NCBI GenBank assembly: GCA_002118135.1
Contig: BDIU01000239.1
Coordinates: 1 to 64,000 of the forward strand
Reading direction: 5' to 3'
Origin: Trebouxia sp. TZW2008
Taxonomy: Eukaryota; Chlorophyta; Trebouxiophyceae; Trebouxiales; Trebouxiaceae
Length of the DNA: 64,000 nt
Shown in pieces: positions 1 through 11,873 of the stretch (positions are counted from its first letter, which is position 1; the number at the start of each line of letters is the position of its first letter). The notes under the pieces are model-generated. The model saw only the letters and a list, made by a program, of their open reading frames with translations, had not been told where the DNA came from and searched no databases. The position numbers and the translations under genes were made by a program.

Positions 1-164
1 GGTTCTGCAAATTGCATAATTAATTCAGGTCGACCCAAAATAATTCTGCCACGTTCCCTGGTCTGTGCTGTCTGTTGCGCTGCTGCTGTCGGTCACACAG
101 GCAGTGATTGCCAGGTGATGTTACGAATGTCTACCTGAAAAAGACACCAGCATGCAGCAAGACG

Positions 165-310
165 CATCAATGCAGCACAGTGCATGCAACAGGTGAATGG
201 CTTCACAGAGTATGGCGTCCCTGTCTTGGAAGCATCCGTTGTCTAGCCCTACTCTAAGGTACCAGGAAGCCTGCCAGCAGATTTGCCACACAGCACACTT
301 TCATGATGCA
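165..310 (-). repeat. Decayed copy of methyltransferase exon 5 tail
   Basis: Read on the minus strand, this segment gives VLCGKSAGRLPG, two stops, then TDASKTGTPYS. That parallels VLYGTTAGRLEG and KDASRTGMLYS in exon 5. It lies downstream of the functional exon and carries two in-frame stops, so it is a degenerate duplicate of the exon's 3' half. Confidence 0.6.
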
Positions 311-446
311 CAATGATGCAGCTGAAGCACATACTCAAGGTGATGAGCTTACTGGCAGTTGCAGCATACTGGTCGTGAAGATGTCTTTTGTGTACTGGCA
401 ATGTGCATTGATGCACCATAAGTGTTGACACAGGTGCACTACTTAC

Positions 447-3337
447 GGGAGAGTACAGCATTCCAGTCCTGGAGGCATCTTTTGTGTAATCCCACTCTGT
501 GGCTCCTTCAAGCCTGCCAGCAGTGGTGCCATACAGAACCCCTCCAGGTTTCAGCATGGAATGGCTGTTTCTGAAGAGCGCCTCGCAGGCGGCTTGAGGC
601 ATGCAGTGCAGCACCAAGCCAGCCCAAATGAAGTCAATACCGCCTGCAGCACACCATATCATTGAGCCAAGTCTGTGTCTAAAGATAAACAAAGCGTGGC
701 TGTTCTTGAAAAGCCCTTCACAAGGCTTGAGGCATGCAGTGCAGCAGTAAGCTAGCCCAGATGAAGTCAATACCGTCTGCAGCACATCAAATCATTGAGC
801 CAAGTCTGTGTCTCAAGATATACAAAGCGCGGCTGTTCTTGAATAGCCCTTCACAACAGGCTTGAGGCATGCATTGCAGCACTAAGCCAGCCCAGGTGAA
901 GTCAACGCTCTCTGCAGCAAAACAAAGCAATGATTCTGCCAGCAGTGTTGCTGTACAGTATACATCAAGGGTTCGGCATGGAATGGCTGTTTCTGAAGAG
1001 CGCCTCGCAGTTGGCTTGAGGCATGCAGTGCAGCACAAAGCCAGCGTACATGAAGTTCTCATTGCCTGCAGCACATGCAGTCATTAAGCCAGACCTCCGT
1101 CTAAAGACAGGCAAACAGTGGCTGTTCGTGAGCAAGGCCGCGCAGTTGGCTTGAGGCAGACTCACAAACGTGCACATGGCTGCCCGCTGGCATTGTGACA
1201 CCAACAATGTGTGATTTGGGCAGAGACTCTGTCTACTGAATCGGTCGCCCTGGAAAGCTTAACAAATCATGGTTGTTGCTATGCACACTATCAGGCACAT
1301 CAACGTCAAATGCTTTTGACCCAACCAAGCCAGCCCAAATGCATTCAACACCATCTGCAGCACATGAGCCATAAGCCAAGCTTGTCTGCACTGCAGAACA
1401 GTCGGTCTTTTGCCCCTAGCACTCTGTGTCAGGCATGCAAGGTGTTGTGGCAGAATGCTGCCGTTTGCCACTGCACTTGACGGTTTCTGTGTTGTTTTGT
1501 TGAAGCACGTTCTGGCTGCCATCTGCTCCCACAAGAACCATTTCAAAGGTGCAACAGTCATATGTTCACGTTCCAGAACAAAAATACAAGGGACAGCCAA
1601 CTTGCTGCTCAACAGAGAGCTTGCACACCAAAGGGCGGTCATCAAACAGAGTGAGATCCTGCGTGCATTTCTACAGAACACATACAAAACAAGAAGCAGT
1701 AGGGGCACCTTGATGTGTGCTTGCAGACTGCACTTTGGAAGGAAGCGCTGGATCTGCTGCACTGCTAAGCACAAAGGGAACTGCCAAATCTTCATCCATG
1801 TAAAGAGCTTTCCCCAGCTGCCTGTGCAAAACACCCATGACGACTGACTCAATCGTGCACTTCAGAGAGTCATACATTTAATCAGTGCAGAGCAAAGTCA
1901 ATGTGCTCAATGCAGAGCAAGGTCTGCATAGAGCACATGATCGTACTGGCTGGAGACAGTTGATTGCTTCTGTACATATCTAGATGGGCCTGCTGAGCCT
2001 GCCTAGCCCACGTTTACAATGAATGATACAATGAGAGCAAGGTCGATGCTCAAGCTGCCTGCAAGTTGTGGCCATGGCAATGGCCGTCAGGATTTCAGCA
2101 ATTGCAGAGCGTATAGCCACTTGTGAAGCTGCTCAGGACGTGTTGGGGGGCGTTCAAAAAGGGCTCAGCGATGAAAAACTCAATCTGTGAAAATAGGGCG
2201 CTTTCTTTGTAGATTGGTTCAGAATGGCAAAAAAATTGTCTCTTGGTTTTAATGAATCAAGTATCATAAGCCACAGCAGCAACATCTTGCTGTTGACAAG
2301 ACGCTGATTGCTAGGGCGCTCACTGATCATTGTTGATGGGACAGCTGTGCCAGAGGATTCTCAGCATCTGTGGCTGATGTCCACTAGCGTCCTATCAAAA
2401 AGCAGCAACAGCCAGCGCAAAGCGACTATGCAAAAGGTGACCGCAATTTTGTGTCCATGCCGTGAAAATTACCAGTAGTCAGGGACAACATCCACAGCAA
2501 CTATTTCCTGTGCTGACCAACCATTCAACAGGAGCCGCCTGGTGTCTTGACCAAAGGCAGCACCAACATCCTACAGCAGCAAAGCTAAAACTTGCTTTTG
2601 TGTTACAACAGCTATTTCTCATAAGCACGCTCAATATAAGGACATTGCTGACGTGTAAACCATGTATCTGGCGAGACCCACTGCATTTTGACTGCACAGG
2701 TGCCCTGAAGTAAGGTAAGGACACCTCACTGTAAGGAAAGCATTATTTGGTCAGGACAGCGGACATCATGAAGAGATGTTGCTGTGTCGCTCTGTCCAGC
2801 AATCATGCAACGTCAACGACATGGGATGCCTGCATAGCTGACCTGAGACTCACCACATGAAGCATTTTTGCTTTACTACTTTTGTGAGCTGCAAGCATCT
2901 TGGAGTAATAAGGGTGCTGGTCTATCTGAGTTTTCAGGAAGCCAAATTCTTGAACACACATATATACAAAAGTCTGCACAAACACGCACATAATTTTCGA
3001 CGGTCCAGACAACACCAGCACGTTGTCGTGGGCAGACAATATGAGCAAGCCTGCTTATGACAGCACAACAGTCACATGTCAACAGCGTCGGTGGTGAAGT
3101 GGCGTTGCTATGCATGCAGATTTCCGGGCAGCTTAGCAACGCCACAATGTCGTAACGTCAGGTCTTCATCACCTTCTGCTTGGCTTGCTGCCATACGTGC
3201 ATTGTGTTATGTCGAAGCTTATCAGCTGACTGGCCGGTATATTCCGAGATGAACACCAGGTCTTGATCTGTCAGATTACGTGGCTGTTCCGGAACGGCAT
3301 ACACCGGCAGTGAATGACTCGCACTAGTAGCCGACAT
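447..3337 (-). CDS. SAM-dependent methyltransferase (class I), 3' end not found
   Basis: Exons in transcription order are 3337-3173, 2973-2854, 2570-2473, 1821-1709 and 643-447, and their phases agree. Exon 1 begins MSATSASHS and carries EYTGQSADKLR, like the N-terminus of a fungal/algal methyltransferase family. Exon 2 has VQEFGFLKTQIDQHPYY. Exon 3 holds the SAM-binding motif I, DVGAAFGQDTRRLLLNGW, then VAVDVVPDYW. Exon 4 reads QLGKALYMDEDLAVPF. Exon 5 has the late motif IWAGLVLHCMPQ...FRNSHSMLKPGGVLYG. The protein should transfer a methyl group from SAM; the acceptor is unknown. The end of exon 4 is uncertain: GTGCCC at 1708 keeps phase, while GTATGT at 1685 is a better donor but would need another exon. 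The last exon ends at a GTAAGT donor, and the remaining C-terminus is missing or beyond the window. Exon 5 lies next to a tandem array of its own 5' half. The family call is strong. Confidence 0.8.
541..1380 (-). repeat. Tandem decoy copies of methyltransferase exon 5 head
   Basis: A unit of about 135 bp covering the intron tail, the CTGCAG acceptor and the 5' half of exon 5 is repeated. Anchor starts (GGCTGTT on the + strand) fall at 563, 698, 831, 985 and 1120, and acceptor-like sites at 643, 776, 911, 1065 and 1354. Only the lowest-coordinate copy, the last in transcription, continues in frame into the KPGGVLYG motif. The others diverge or hit stops; the copy at 1065, for example, ends SHSMPNP then stop. 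Confidence 0.8.
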
Positions 3338-5632
3338 AATTTGCAAGTGAGTTAACGCGATGTCGCATCTGCCATTCTGAAGGTCGCGATGATGCCGACA
3401 CCAGGTCAGCTTAGGTAAACACTCACTGCTCGTAGCCAAATGGCCTTCACTAATGTTGACTAACTTCACACTTGCAGCGCGAGGATTTCAAAGCTTGAGA
3501 ACTACAAGGCGCAGCAAAAGGCATTCACACCCTCAACAAGATCTGGCCACGGCACAAACAAAGCAGTGAATTGTTTCTGCTACACGATGCATAATGCAAT
3601 ACCCTCAAAATCGGACATGCATGATCAAGCACCTTGTTTTGGTACAGCAAGGAGCAATGTGCATGGCATGCTGCCCAGTAAGCCTGGCTTACAAGTTACT
3701 GTAGTCACTGTTACGCTGTTACAGTATGAAGCAGATGAGCAATGATAGGGCTAGCCACGGCGCACAAGTGGCTGCGTGACATGCTTCTGCCGTCAAGGAA
3801 GTTGGGCCCTGAATGTTTCAGCCATGTATAGTCAGCGTCCAATAGGTTACGAAGAGCGTCAGTAAGGAGCAGGACAATTGCCAAAGGGGTGAGCCAAATG
3901 GGCAGTAATTCGTAGCATTACCCATGTTTTAGGGTCACGTTGGCCAATCATGCCAAGGCAGCAACCTTCCTTTGCTGCAGCAACCCCCTTCGACTGGCAT
4001 CGTGCAAAAGGCGTGATTGCCTTTTGACTAAGCTACGAAGACTGGTACAGTCCATGGGCTGATAGGAGAAGATTGATTGGCTGATGAACAAACGCTTGCA
4101 GGACATCCTGCCAACACAGGCTGGACACAATAGTCACGTGCTGTCACATGGGCATGCACATGCCCCCTCAGCACGTACAAACAGTACTTTAGCATACTTG
4201 AGCGTTTAGGCCACGTGATTGTGGAAGTCTGACTGTCAGACATGGTCAAACCTAAGAACTTTTGGTTGACCAGTTCTTAACGCCAGACAAGCATTTCAAT
4301 GTTCGAGCAGACAAAGCCACTGACTGCACAGAGCCGCGTGCAGGGCCCATTCCAGACCTTCAACGAGCTGCAGCTGTTCAAGACCGCCTTGTGCCTCCTA
4401 TCCGCTACATACACCCTCACAGGTCCGTCAAATATAACGGGTGATTGCATTGCACTGCCTGTGGCACTTTGACCGATGTCGCCGCAGATGTCATGCGATG
4501 CTGCCGCAGCAATACAGCTCTGGTCACCAACTAATTTGCAGACGTCTTTACGTGCTATCTGGCCCTGAAATTGTCGTCCATCAGCATGTTTAGGGGTTTG
4601 ACTTTGCGGTCGATTGCGCTGCATATGCCTGACACGAGCGCAAGCTGTTGGGCGCACAAAGGTCGTTCAAGCTACTGCTGCGACGTGACGTAGTCTAATT
4701 CAAGTGCTGCATGCGTGTGCCGCTGTTCATAACACCGGAACAGTCACGCGTCGTCGTCTCCCCGTTTAAGCATAGGCGTTGTCGATGATCGCAGTGCATA
4801 CCGGTAGTACATTCGGTTCGTAGCTGAAGTTGTTGTGAAATGGCTGCAGCACACGCCTGCAAACAGAACCTGGACTGAGCTGGTTAGGCACGCATACCCG
4901 CATCTGCTTGTCGTCTTCAGTCGGAACGACACCTTGCACCGTGCTTCTTCGGCGGCAGCACGTCTTCCTTGAGCAACAGCTCCATATACTGACTTAGACC
5001 GTCAGAACATTGATGTTGGCCGGTTCTGATCGTTGCAAAACGTCCACATCCTCCAAGCACCAGACAGCAGCAACCTTTCAACGGCCCTGTGCTTCAAATG
5101 GATTTTGCCATGCAGGTGCCTGTGTGCCTCTTGCAAATCTCTGACAACTTCTTCTTACAAGTCAGCAGCTTCAAGGCACATCCTCTTGATCGATCTTTGA
5201 TCAACAAGGCACCTTCAAGCTTTTTCAGCAGGTAGGCAATACATTCATCAAAGCAGCTTGTCCTTACCTCGCAAGCTTGTCTCTCGCCCTGGCACTGCTG
5301 TTCATCTACTTCATTTCATTCAATCTAGACATATGCTAGACAGGCTCAGCAGGCCCAGCTAGGTGCGGCCTGGAACAAGCATCTGTCTCTGCACTGCTGT
5401 TGCCTGCTTGTCAGTCCTTATGCCCGGGCACATCTGCATGCCGCAACACATGTTTGACAGGCTTCCACGGGACTGTGTCATTCTGCATTCATAGCATTCA
5501 TTACCCCTTCAGGAACTCCTGCTTGTCTTGACTTACAATACCTTTCTTGCTATTCACGGCTGACTATTGTCTTTTGCAGGCTTCGGACGACCACTTATCT
5601 GCATTCCTTGACGTCTCCCGCACACATACTAC

Positions 5633-5633
<1 letters not shown>
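3338..5633. other. Divergent intergenic region, methyltransferase/expansin
   Basis: This 2.3 kb lies between two genes transcribed away from each other and must hold both promoters. I see no convincing exon, RNA gene or long repeat. Short open frames on both strands lack recognisable motifs or paired splice sites. Confidence 0.5.

Positions 5634-5672
<39 letters not shown>
5634..5672. repeat. (CAG)n microsatellite in expansin 5' leader
   Basis: Thirteen consecutive CAG units end about 54 bp upstream of the expansin start codon, so they probably lie in the transcribed leader or promoter. Confidence 0.9.
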
Positions 5673-5677
<5 letters not shown>

Positions 5678-5725
5678 TCGACAGTAGATCTTTGACTCAT
5701 CAACATCAGCATCAGCTTGTTGGCC

Positions 5726-8700
5726 ATGTCTGCAAACAGCATGCTTCTCACCTTGGCACTGCTGCTGGCTGCTGCATCTGAGAGCTTCGCACAGACAGCT
5801 CTGTCAGACTGGACTCCTGGTGTGGCAACAAATTATGGAGGCTCTGCTTCTGGCCAGAACGCTAATGTTGCTTCCTATGGACTAAGCAATGTAAGTGCTG
5901 CTACCTGCATGTTGTGCAGTCAACGTGTGCAAGCATTGCATAATAAAAGCACACAGTATGATATGCACGTTTTTCTGAATGTGCCCATCATACTGTGTGC
6001 TTACATGCTAGATGTTGCAGTTATCCTGCTGCTCTGGCTAAGCTGTATTGCGCAACTGCAACAGTATTTCCTGCACAAATGGTGCCTGCTGACAGCGTCA
6101 CATGTGTGCACCTTATGTAATCGTGTACATGAGCAGTCATTGTGCATAGTTGTCAGTAAAACAATATCTGCATGCACAAAACCATGCACTGAATATCAGC
6201 CTACAAATAATGAGTGCAGCAGCAACGTCTGAAACACTTTTGTGTGCAAAGTCCTGAGTGGCAAACAGATTGCAATGCTGAGATGCAACTTTCATGTTTG
6301 CAGGGCGCTTGTGGCCATGGGAGTCTAAGTGACGCATTCCAGTATTTGAACATCAGCGCTGTGAGCATCCCCACCAATAGCGACATCGTCTCCTTGCAGA
6401 GCTGTGGACAATGCTGACAGGCTGCAAACCTGATCTGAAATTGCATGCTTGCAGGGCGCCTGTGGGTATGGAAACCTTGGTGACGCATCTCAGTACGCCT
6501 TCTTCAGTGCTGTGGGCATCCCCACCATTAGCGACATCATCTCCTCGCAGAATTGTGGACAACGCTGACAGGCTGCAGATCTGCTCTGCAATTGCATGTT
6601 TGCAGGGCGCTAGTGGGTGTGGAAACCTTGGTGATGCCTCTCAGTACCCCTTCTTCAGTGCTGTGAGCATCCCCACCAACAGCGACATCACCTCCAGAAT
6701 TGTGAACAATGCTGACAGGCTGCAAACCTGATCTGAAACTGCGTGTTTGCAGGGCGCTTGTGGCTATGGGAACCTTGGTGATGCATCGCAGTACCCCTTC
6801 TTCAGTGCTGTGGGCATCCCCACCAACAGCGACATCATTTCTTTGCCAACCATGGGCTGTGGAACCTGCATCGAGTTTGAGTGCGTCAACAACAGGACGC
6901 CTGACTATGCGGTGAGCTGCCACTTCTGAAAGGCAAGGCATATTCACTATTGATTGTCAAACGCAGGTCATACTTAGAGGCAAGGAAAAGCGTGTAAGCT
7001 CTCTTCCTTTCAGTTGTGAGAAATGTCAGTTGTGAGAAATGGTAAACAAAGTCTGGCATGGATTTGTACATCCCCGATCTTGCGTTCACTGCTTTTGACG
7101 CTACTTGTATGCCATTGAAACCTGTGTCTTTGAGCTTAATTCACTGGTGAAAGAGCAGATGCAGATCTGACGTGCGTGCAACATTGCAAATGCTGGGATG
7201 ATCTGAAGTTCAGCTAGTCATGACAGCTGACCCATCATGAAATATGCAGGGTCAGTGAGTCATGATTCTAGAATCACACACAATAAGACCTGGGCATAAG
7301 AAACTGTGCTATTCTGCCTTTAAGGGCCGCTGCGGTGCTGCTGGTGCCACTGTGACAGTCACTGTGACAGACGTGTGCCCAGAGTGCTCAGACCCTGAAG
7401 CAGGCTCTGGTGACCACTTTGACCTGAACGCCTTGGCCTACAACCAGATCTCCCCCATGGCCTCAGGCAGGATTGACATCAACTACCGGCTGGTGGCGTG
7501 CACCCCTCCCTCTGCCTTGAAGGTCACTGTGGACAACAACGCTGGTGCTGGTGGATGGCTCAAGCTTCAAGTCACAGTGAGTCTTTTGCTTTGGCAAGAC
7601 TAGTTGGTGTGAGGCTCAAGTATTGTCTTGCTGGGCTGTTGTAAGTTGTGTCTTCAACTAGCATTCCCCCCTCCCTCTGCCCTCAAGGTCATTGTGGACC
7701 ACAATGATGGTGCTGGCGGATGGTTCAAGCTCCAAGTCACAGTGAATTCCATTGTGGGCAGAAGCCGTTGTTCTGATACTGTCACCGACAATGTGACCAG
7801 TGGCTTCCATAATGTCCAAAGCAATGTCTGGTTTGTTGCAGAACAACACACACTGGAGGGACTACCTTGACAGCCAACAGCACCAAGTCTGTTGTAGCAG
7901 CTATGAATGCAACAGACTTGGTGCTGTTGGCTGTATCAAGGCTTCTATCATGGGAGTCTAGGTTCTGAAGCCTGTGTGCTTTGAAGACTGTGGCTGATCT
8001 GGGGACCGTGTCTGCAGTCAACATTGCTTGCTCTTCCAGTAAAGTTGCACGGTGCCCGTTGTGACATTACATACTGCTTTCAGTCTAATGCATTCAAGTT
8101 GCTCATCAAAGGGATGTAGCTTCAGGATATGTGCTGCTACAGTGTACTTGCGTGGTGCTCCTTGTGACATTACATACTGCTTTCAGTCTATTGCATTCAA
8201 GGTGCTCGTCACAGGGAGTAGCATCAGGATATGTGTCTTCTGCAGACTGTGGCTGCTTTGGGCACTATCTCTGCAGTCAACATTGCTTGCTGCTACAGTC
8301 TACTTGCGTGGTGCCCTTTGTGACATTACATACCGGTTTCAGTCAAATGCATTTAAGGCACTTGTCACCGCAATGTAGCTTCAGATTATGTGTGTTTTGC
8401 AGACTGTGGCTTGGAGACCATCTCTGCAGTCAAAATTGCTGCTGATACTGCCGCTGCTGCTGACAGCAGTTCCCTTCTTAGGGTCAACTTGTGTGCTGCA
8501 GGCTGTGCAGTCAACAATGACTGCTGCTGCTGCTACTGCTGCTACTGCTGACACAACTGCATTTCTGATAGCTTGATTGTGGGATGCAGACTGTGGCTGA
8601 TCTGGGAACCATCTCTGCAGTAAACATTGCTGGTCCAGACAACAACTACGCTCCTATGGCCAACACTTATGGTGCCACCTGGGAGATTTCCAATCAGCCA

Positions 8701-10351
8701 GCCTACCCCATCTCCCTGGAAGTCACTAGTGGTTCACAGACGGTAAATTGCATAGTGCTGTTGCTCGAATGGGTTTTGTTTGACACCTATTGCGTGTGAT
8801 GTAGTCTGCTGCATGGTGATAGTGTTGTGTGAAGCATTCCAGCTTTGTGCTTGAGCACAGCTGTCGAGATCAGCTTCTAGGACGTCACAAAGTTTGCAGC
8901 AGTTCTTACATGCCTCAAAGGTGCAGCAGACTTGACGCAATGCCCAGCAGCAGATGCATGCCTCACCCTAATGCATGTTTTGCAACCTATTCAGAGCCTG
9001 AGAACTCAACCTCAAATGCTTGGGTCTGCCAAGCCATGCTATGCACTTGATGTGCAAGGGTTTGGTTCGTTTACGCGCTGGTCCACACTGCTGCCTACTC
9101 CAACATCCTTTGCATCACTTGTGAACTTGCAAGAGCGTAACATAGCAGTAGCAGTAACAGATTTTGCTGCATATTTGGCGGTTTTGCCTTGCAGCATAGT
9201 GCCGTTTGCTGGCATATAAGATGCTTGCATGCACAAACTGCAGCTATTTCCAATCCTTGCTCCGTTTCAAATGCGGTCTTACACCCACACTACCAACTTT
9301 CTGCAGGTTGCATTGGCCAACGTGTTGACAGCTCCCGCAACTGGCACCTTCCAAACCACCGCACAGTTCTCAACCTCCAGCAGCTCTTCCTCTTCTTCCT
9401 CCTCCTCCTCTTCTTCCTCTTCTTCATCCTCTGCCGCTTCTTCTTCCTCTTCCTCTTCTTCCTCCTCCAGCAGCACCGCTTCTAGCTCTTCATCTTCAAC
9501 CACTGACACAACCACTGGCACAACCCCTGGCACAACCCCCCTTGCCACCCCAGCACCTAGCGCAACTGCCAGTGCTGCAGGTTGCACTGATATCGAACCC
9601 AAGAACTCAGCCTACAGCTGTCCTCAACAGGTGATGCCACTGACAAGCAACTTACTGATGCTGTTCGGTGTAGCTCAGACTAGCACAGCTGAGACAAGAG
9701 AGAGCTTGCACACTGTGATGTATGCATGCATCATGTGAGGCTGTTGACTGGCTGCCAGCTTGTCATCCTCGGCAAATCCTATTGCCGCCTCAGCAGCTGG
9801 CACATTTGCCAATGCTGCATTGACGTCAACCCCAAGAATTTGGCCTAAAGCTGCCCTCAACAGCTGATGCCACCTGTGAGCTTGTAACCCAATCTGTGAA
9901 TATTGCATAAAAGTTGAATGTCCGCACACTGTAGTGTATGCATGCGTGTGAGACTGGTGACTGCCTGCAAGTTTGCTATACCTGGCAATTGCTGTTGCCA
10001 CTCCAGCACGCAGCACAGCTGCCAGTGCTGCGGCCTACAGCTGCCGTCAACAGGTGATGCCATCTGTAAACTTGCTGAGCGGTCTGTAAACATTGCAGTT
10101 GACAGCCCGCATCAACGTGACTGCATGCGCGTGCGACTGGTGACTGGCTGCAAGTTGGACACCCCTGCCAATTCTTAGTGCCACCCCAGCAGGTGGCACA
10201 GCTGCCCTCAAGCTGATGCTACCTGCAAGCTGTTACCTGGTCTTGTGAGGGTACTTTCCTGATGATTTACGTGTGTTCGCAGGCTGCTTACGGTCAGTGC
10301 GGTGCTACATGGATGCAAGGCTTCTGCCGTCAAAGCTGCCACTCATGCTGA
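5726..10351 (+). CDS. Secreted expansin with Ser-rich linker and ShK-like Cys tail
   Basis: Six exons (5726-5890, 6753-6911, 7325-7576, 8590-8742, 9307-9630, 10283-10351), all phase 0, encode 373 residues. Residues 1-22 form a signal peptide (MLLTLALLLAAA core, cut near FAQ). The double-psi beta-barrel domain follows: TNYGGSA, GACGYGNLGD, GCGTCIEFEC, TDVCPEC and the expansin HFDL motif. A CBM63-like domain has VDNNAGAGGWLKLQV and YGATWEIS. Then come about 45 serines broken by a few alanines and threonines, a TTGTTPGTT stretch and a six-cysteine tail starting CTDIEPKNS and ending RQSCHSC, spaced like a ShKT domain. Expansins loosen walls without hydrolysis; the serine stretch resembles algal wall-protein spacers. 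Exon 3 uses an AAG acceptor. Decoy copies of exon 2, 3, 4 and 5 ends fill the introns. Confidence 0.88.
6304..6752 (+). repeat. Three decoy copies upstream of expansin exon 2
   Basis: Copies begin after acceptor-like TGCAG at 6304, 6455 and 6606, and the functional exon starts at 6753 (periods 151, 151, 147). Each keeps the reading frame GACGHGSL.., GACGYGNL.. or GASGCGNL.. through a PTNSD-like stretch (ISD in the second copy), then meets intron sequence and stops. None has the GCGTC continuation or the GTGAGC donor of the functional exon. Confidence 0.88.
7668..7747 (+). repeat. Downstream copy of expansin exon 3 tail
   Basis: The sequence reads PPSALKVIVDHNDGAGGWFK then LQVT followed by GTGAAT, matching the end of exon 3 (PPSALKVTVDNNAGAGGWLK, then LQVT and GTGAGT). 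It lies about 170 bp downstream and is a duplicate of the exon tail with its donor. Confidence 0.8.
7865..7941. repeat. Near-perfect inverted repeat (hairpin) in expansin intron
   Basis: A 29-nt left arm (7865-7893) is the reverse complement of the right arm (7911-7941), with a 2-nt bulge and a 17-nt loop. The arms contain CAGCCAACAGCACCAAGTCT and its complement. It could be a foldback element remnant or a small-RNA hairpin; the sequence alone does not decide. Confidence 0.8.
7986..8589 (+). repeat. Decoy copies upstream of expansin exon 4
   Basis: The opening of exon 4 (ACTGTGGCTGATCTGG) is echoed at about 7987, 8246 and 8403 before the functional exon at 8590. A linked block beginning TGTGACATTACATAC recurs near 8060, 8165 and 8320. 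The copies diverge after the TCTGCAGTCAA portion and are not complete exons. Confidence 0.78.
9815..10230 (+). repeat. Downstream copies of expansin exon 5 tail
   Basis: Degenerate versions of the exon 5 end (CCTACAGCTGTCCTCAACAG then GTGATG) occur near 9845, 10035 and 10200, each followed by sequence like the start of intron 5. They contain stops or indels and lie downstream of the functional donor at 9631. Confidence 0.7.
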
Positions 10352-11335
10352 TTGTGGAAGCCATGAGGTGCTGCTACCTATGCTAGATGTGATGCGCTCC
10401 CATACTCAAGCTACACAGCCAGTCCTGATTATTTGAGAGTCAGAGGCTTCCTGGCAACACACACACAAGCTACAGAAGCGCTGCGAATTCCAGTTGACTT
10501 ATATTGAGCCATGGGCGCCTGGCATCTTTGATTTTTGGAAAGCAACAGACCCTGGAGCGAGCAGTGATGAGCTCGTCGCTGCTGCCTGGGGTTTTCTACA
10601 AGATGCTGGCAGATCCAATCAGATATATGCCGTAGCAAGCAATACCGCTTGCTCAGTTGAGCTATTAGCTATTCTCCAAGCCCAGATCATTACAGACTGT
10701 TTATTGCGACCAGTTGCTTCTACTTCACTGGGCTGTACCCCAGCCCGTTTTTCGGCAACCCCCTTCCACACCCTGCCCCAATCCAGCAGGAGGTTGGCGC
10801 CTGTAAGCTAGTCAGCTTGTTGCAATTGAGTGTATGGTTGTTTATCGTACGGAAAGCGTTATGCATTTACACATAAACACCCGTGCCAGCATATGCACGT
10901 GTCTCTGCTTGACTGTCATGTGGCATGGATCAGCAATTGCTGAACATGATTGTGCCAATTGATAATTCGTGTCATTCAGGGAGACATGCCGCAGTTTCTT
11001 TCAGGCAGCGTTTTCTTGCCTGTGAGTTGTGTACCAGCTAGAAACTCTTTGAGCTTTAAATGCGTTGTATGTACCTTCCTCTGCAGCTAGCACGAAAGCC
11101 AGGTGCAGTAATAACCAAAGCAAGATAGAGTAGCTTCTTCGCACAGCAATAAGTTTATGTCCTGATAGCATTCAGGAACAATAAGGTAGCTACTACAGCA
11201 AGCGTTACCAAAGTGTTCTCTGTCAAGACCCTCATGCGCTTGTCCTTGTAAAACACTGACTCTTACTGATCCACTACCTTGCTAAACACTCATGCACACC
11301 GCGTGACGCCCATTGCTCAGAGGCTTTTCACGCAG
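10352..11335. other. Intergenic region downstream of expansin
   Basis: This probably holds the expansin 3' UTR and spacer. An open stretch near 10500-10810 (+) has no recognised motif. I see no further gene here. Confidence 0.4.
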
Positions 11336-11560
11336 TCAGCTGCTGTTCTTGAACGCTGCATCACATGCTTTTGCAATACTTATGGAGTTGGCGGTGGTGT
11401 TGCTGAGAGGGCCATCAAGGCAGGCTACTGCAACTGGTCTGAGAAAGAGTTACAAGCCAAAGCAAGCCCAGACCATGTTGCATTGGAGTCAGGTGCAACT
11501 GAGCAGCTCCAAACCATGTTGCATTGGAGTCAGGCGCAGCTGAGCAGGATATTGAGCAAA
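11336..11560 (+). pseudogene. Orphan mTERF gene fragment
   Basis: The + strand reads CFCNTYGVGGGVAERAIKAG then TMLHWSQAQLSRILS. This closely matches an internal part of the mTERF gene at 42787-44361 (FCETLGVGSSVAERAIKAG, TMLHWSQAQLSRILS). Only about 225 bp are present, without start, stop or the rest of the protein. A stretch of about 45 bp around TTGCATTGGAGTCAGG is duplicated inside it. It lies between the convergent 3' ends of the expansin and SNF4 genes and is non-functional. Confidence 0.85.
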
Positions 11561-11873
11561 TTATGATGAACTGTTGCCACACTTTGCGCTAAAATGCTGT
11601 AGTGCTTTCTCAGAAACGCCGCACGCGTTCAACAGTCAGTGCACATGCATGTACGTACGCTTGAACTTGCACGATGCACTGTGACATCGTACTATCAGCA
11701 ACGCAAATACACATGACCAATGGTTTCGTCTTTAACATTGCATCGCATCAGTCTCGTTAATATGTTCCATTGAAACAGATTGCACTTTGCCTGCACCGTC
11801 TTACTCACAGATGCAGGTTGATCACAAGCTTGGGGATTTGGGTTCTTCAGGTTAGTAATAGATGTACACATCA

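Noticed and set aside
1259..1852. Long minus-strand open frame of about 197 codons read as a separate protein
   Set aside because: It crosses methyltransferase exon 4 in the wrong frame and then enters intronic decoy repeats; the phase-consistent exon model explains the sequence better.
6411..6947. Open frames on both strands across the expansin exon 2 array read as a repetitive gene
   Set aside because: They are translations of 150-bp decoy copies in frames other than that of the functional exon.
9279..9602. Glu-rich minus-strand open frame opposite the expansin
   Set aside because: It is the complement of the serine-coding stretch. It has no start context or splice partners.
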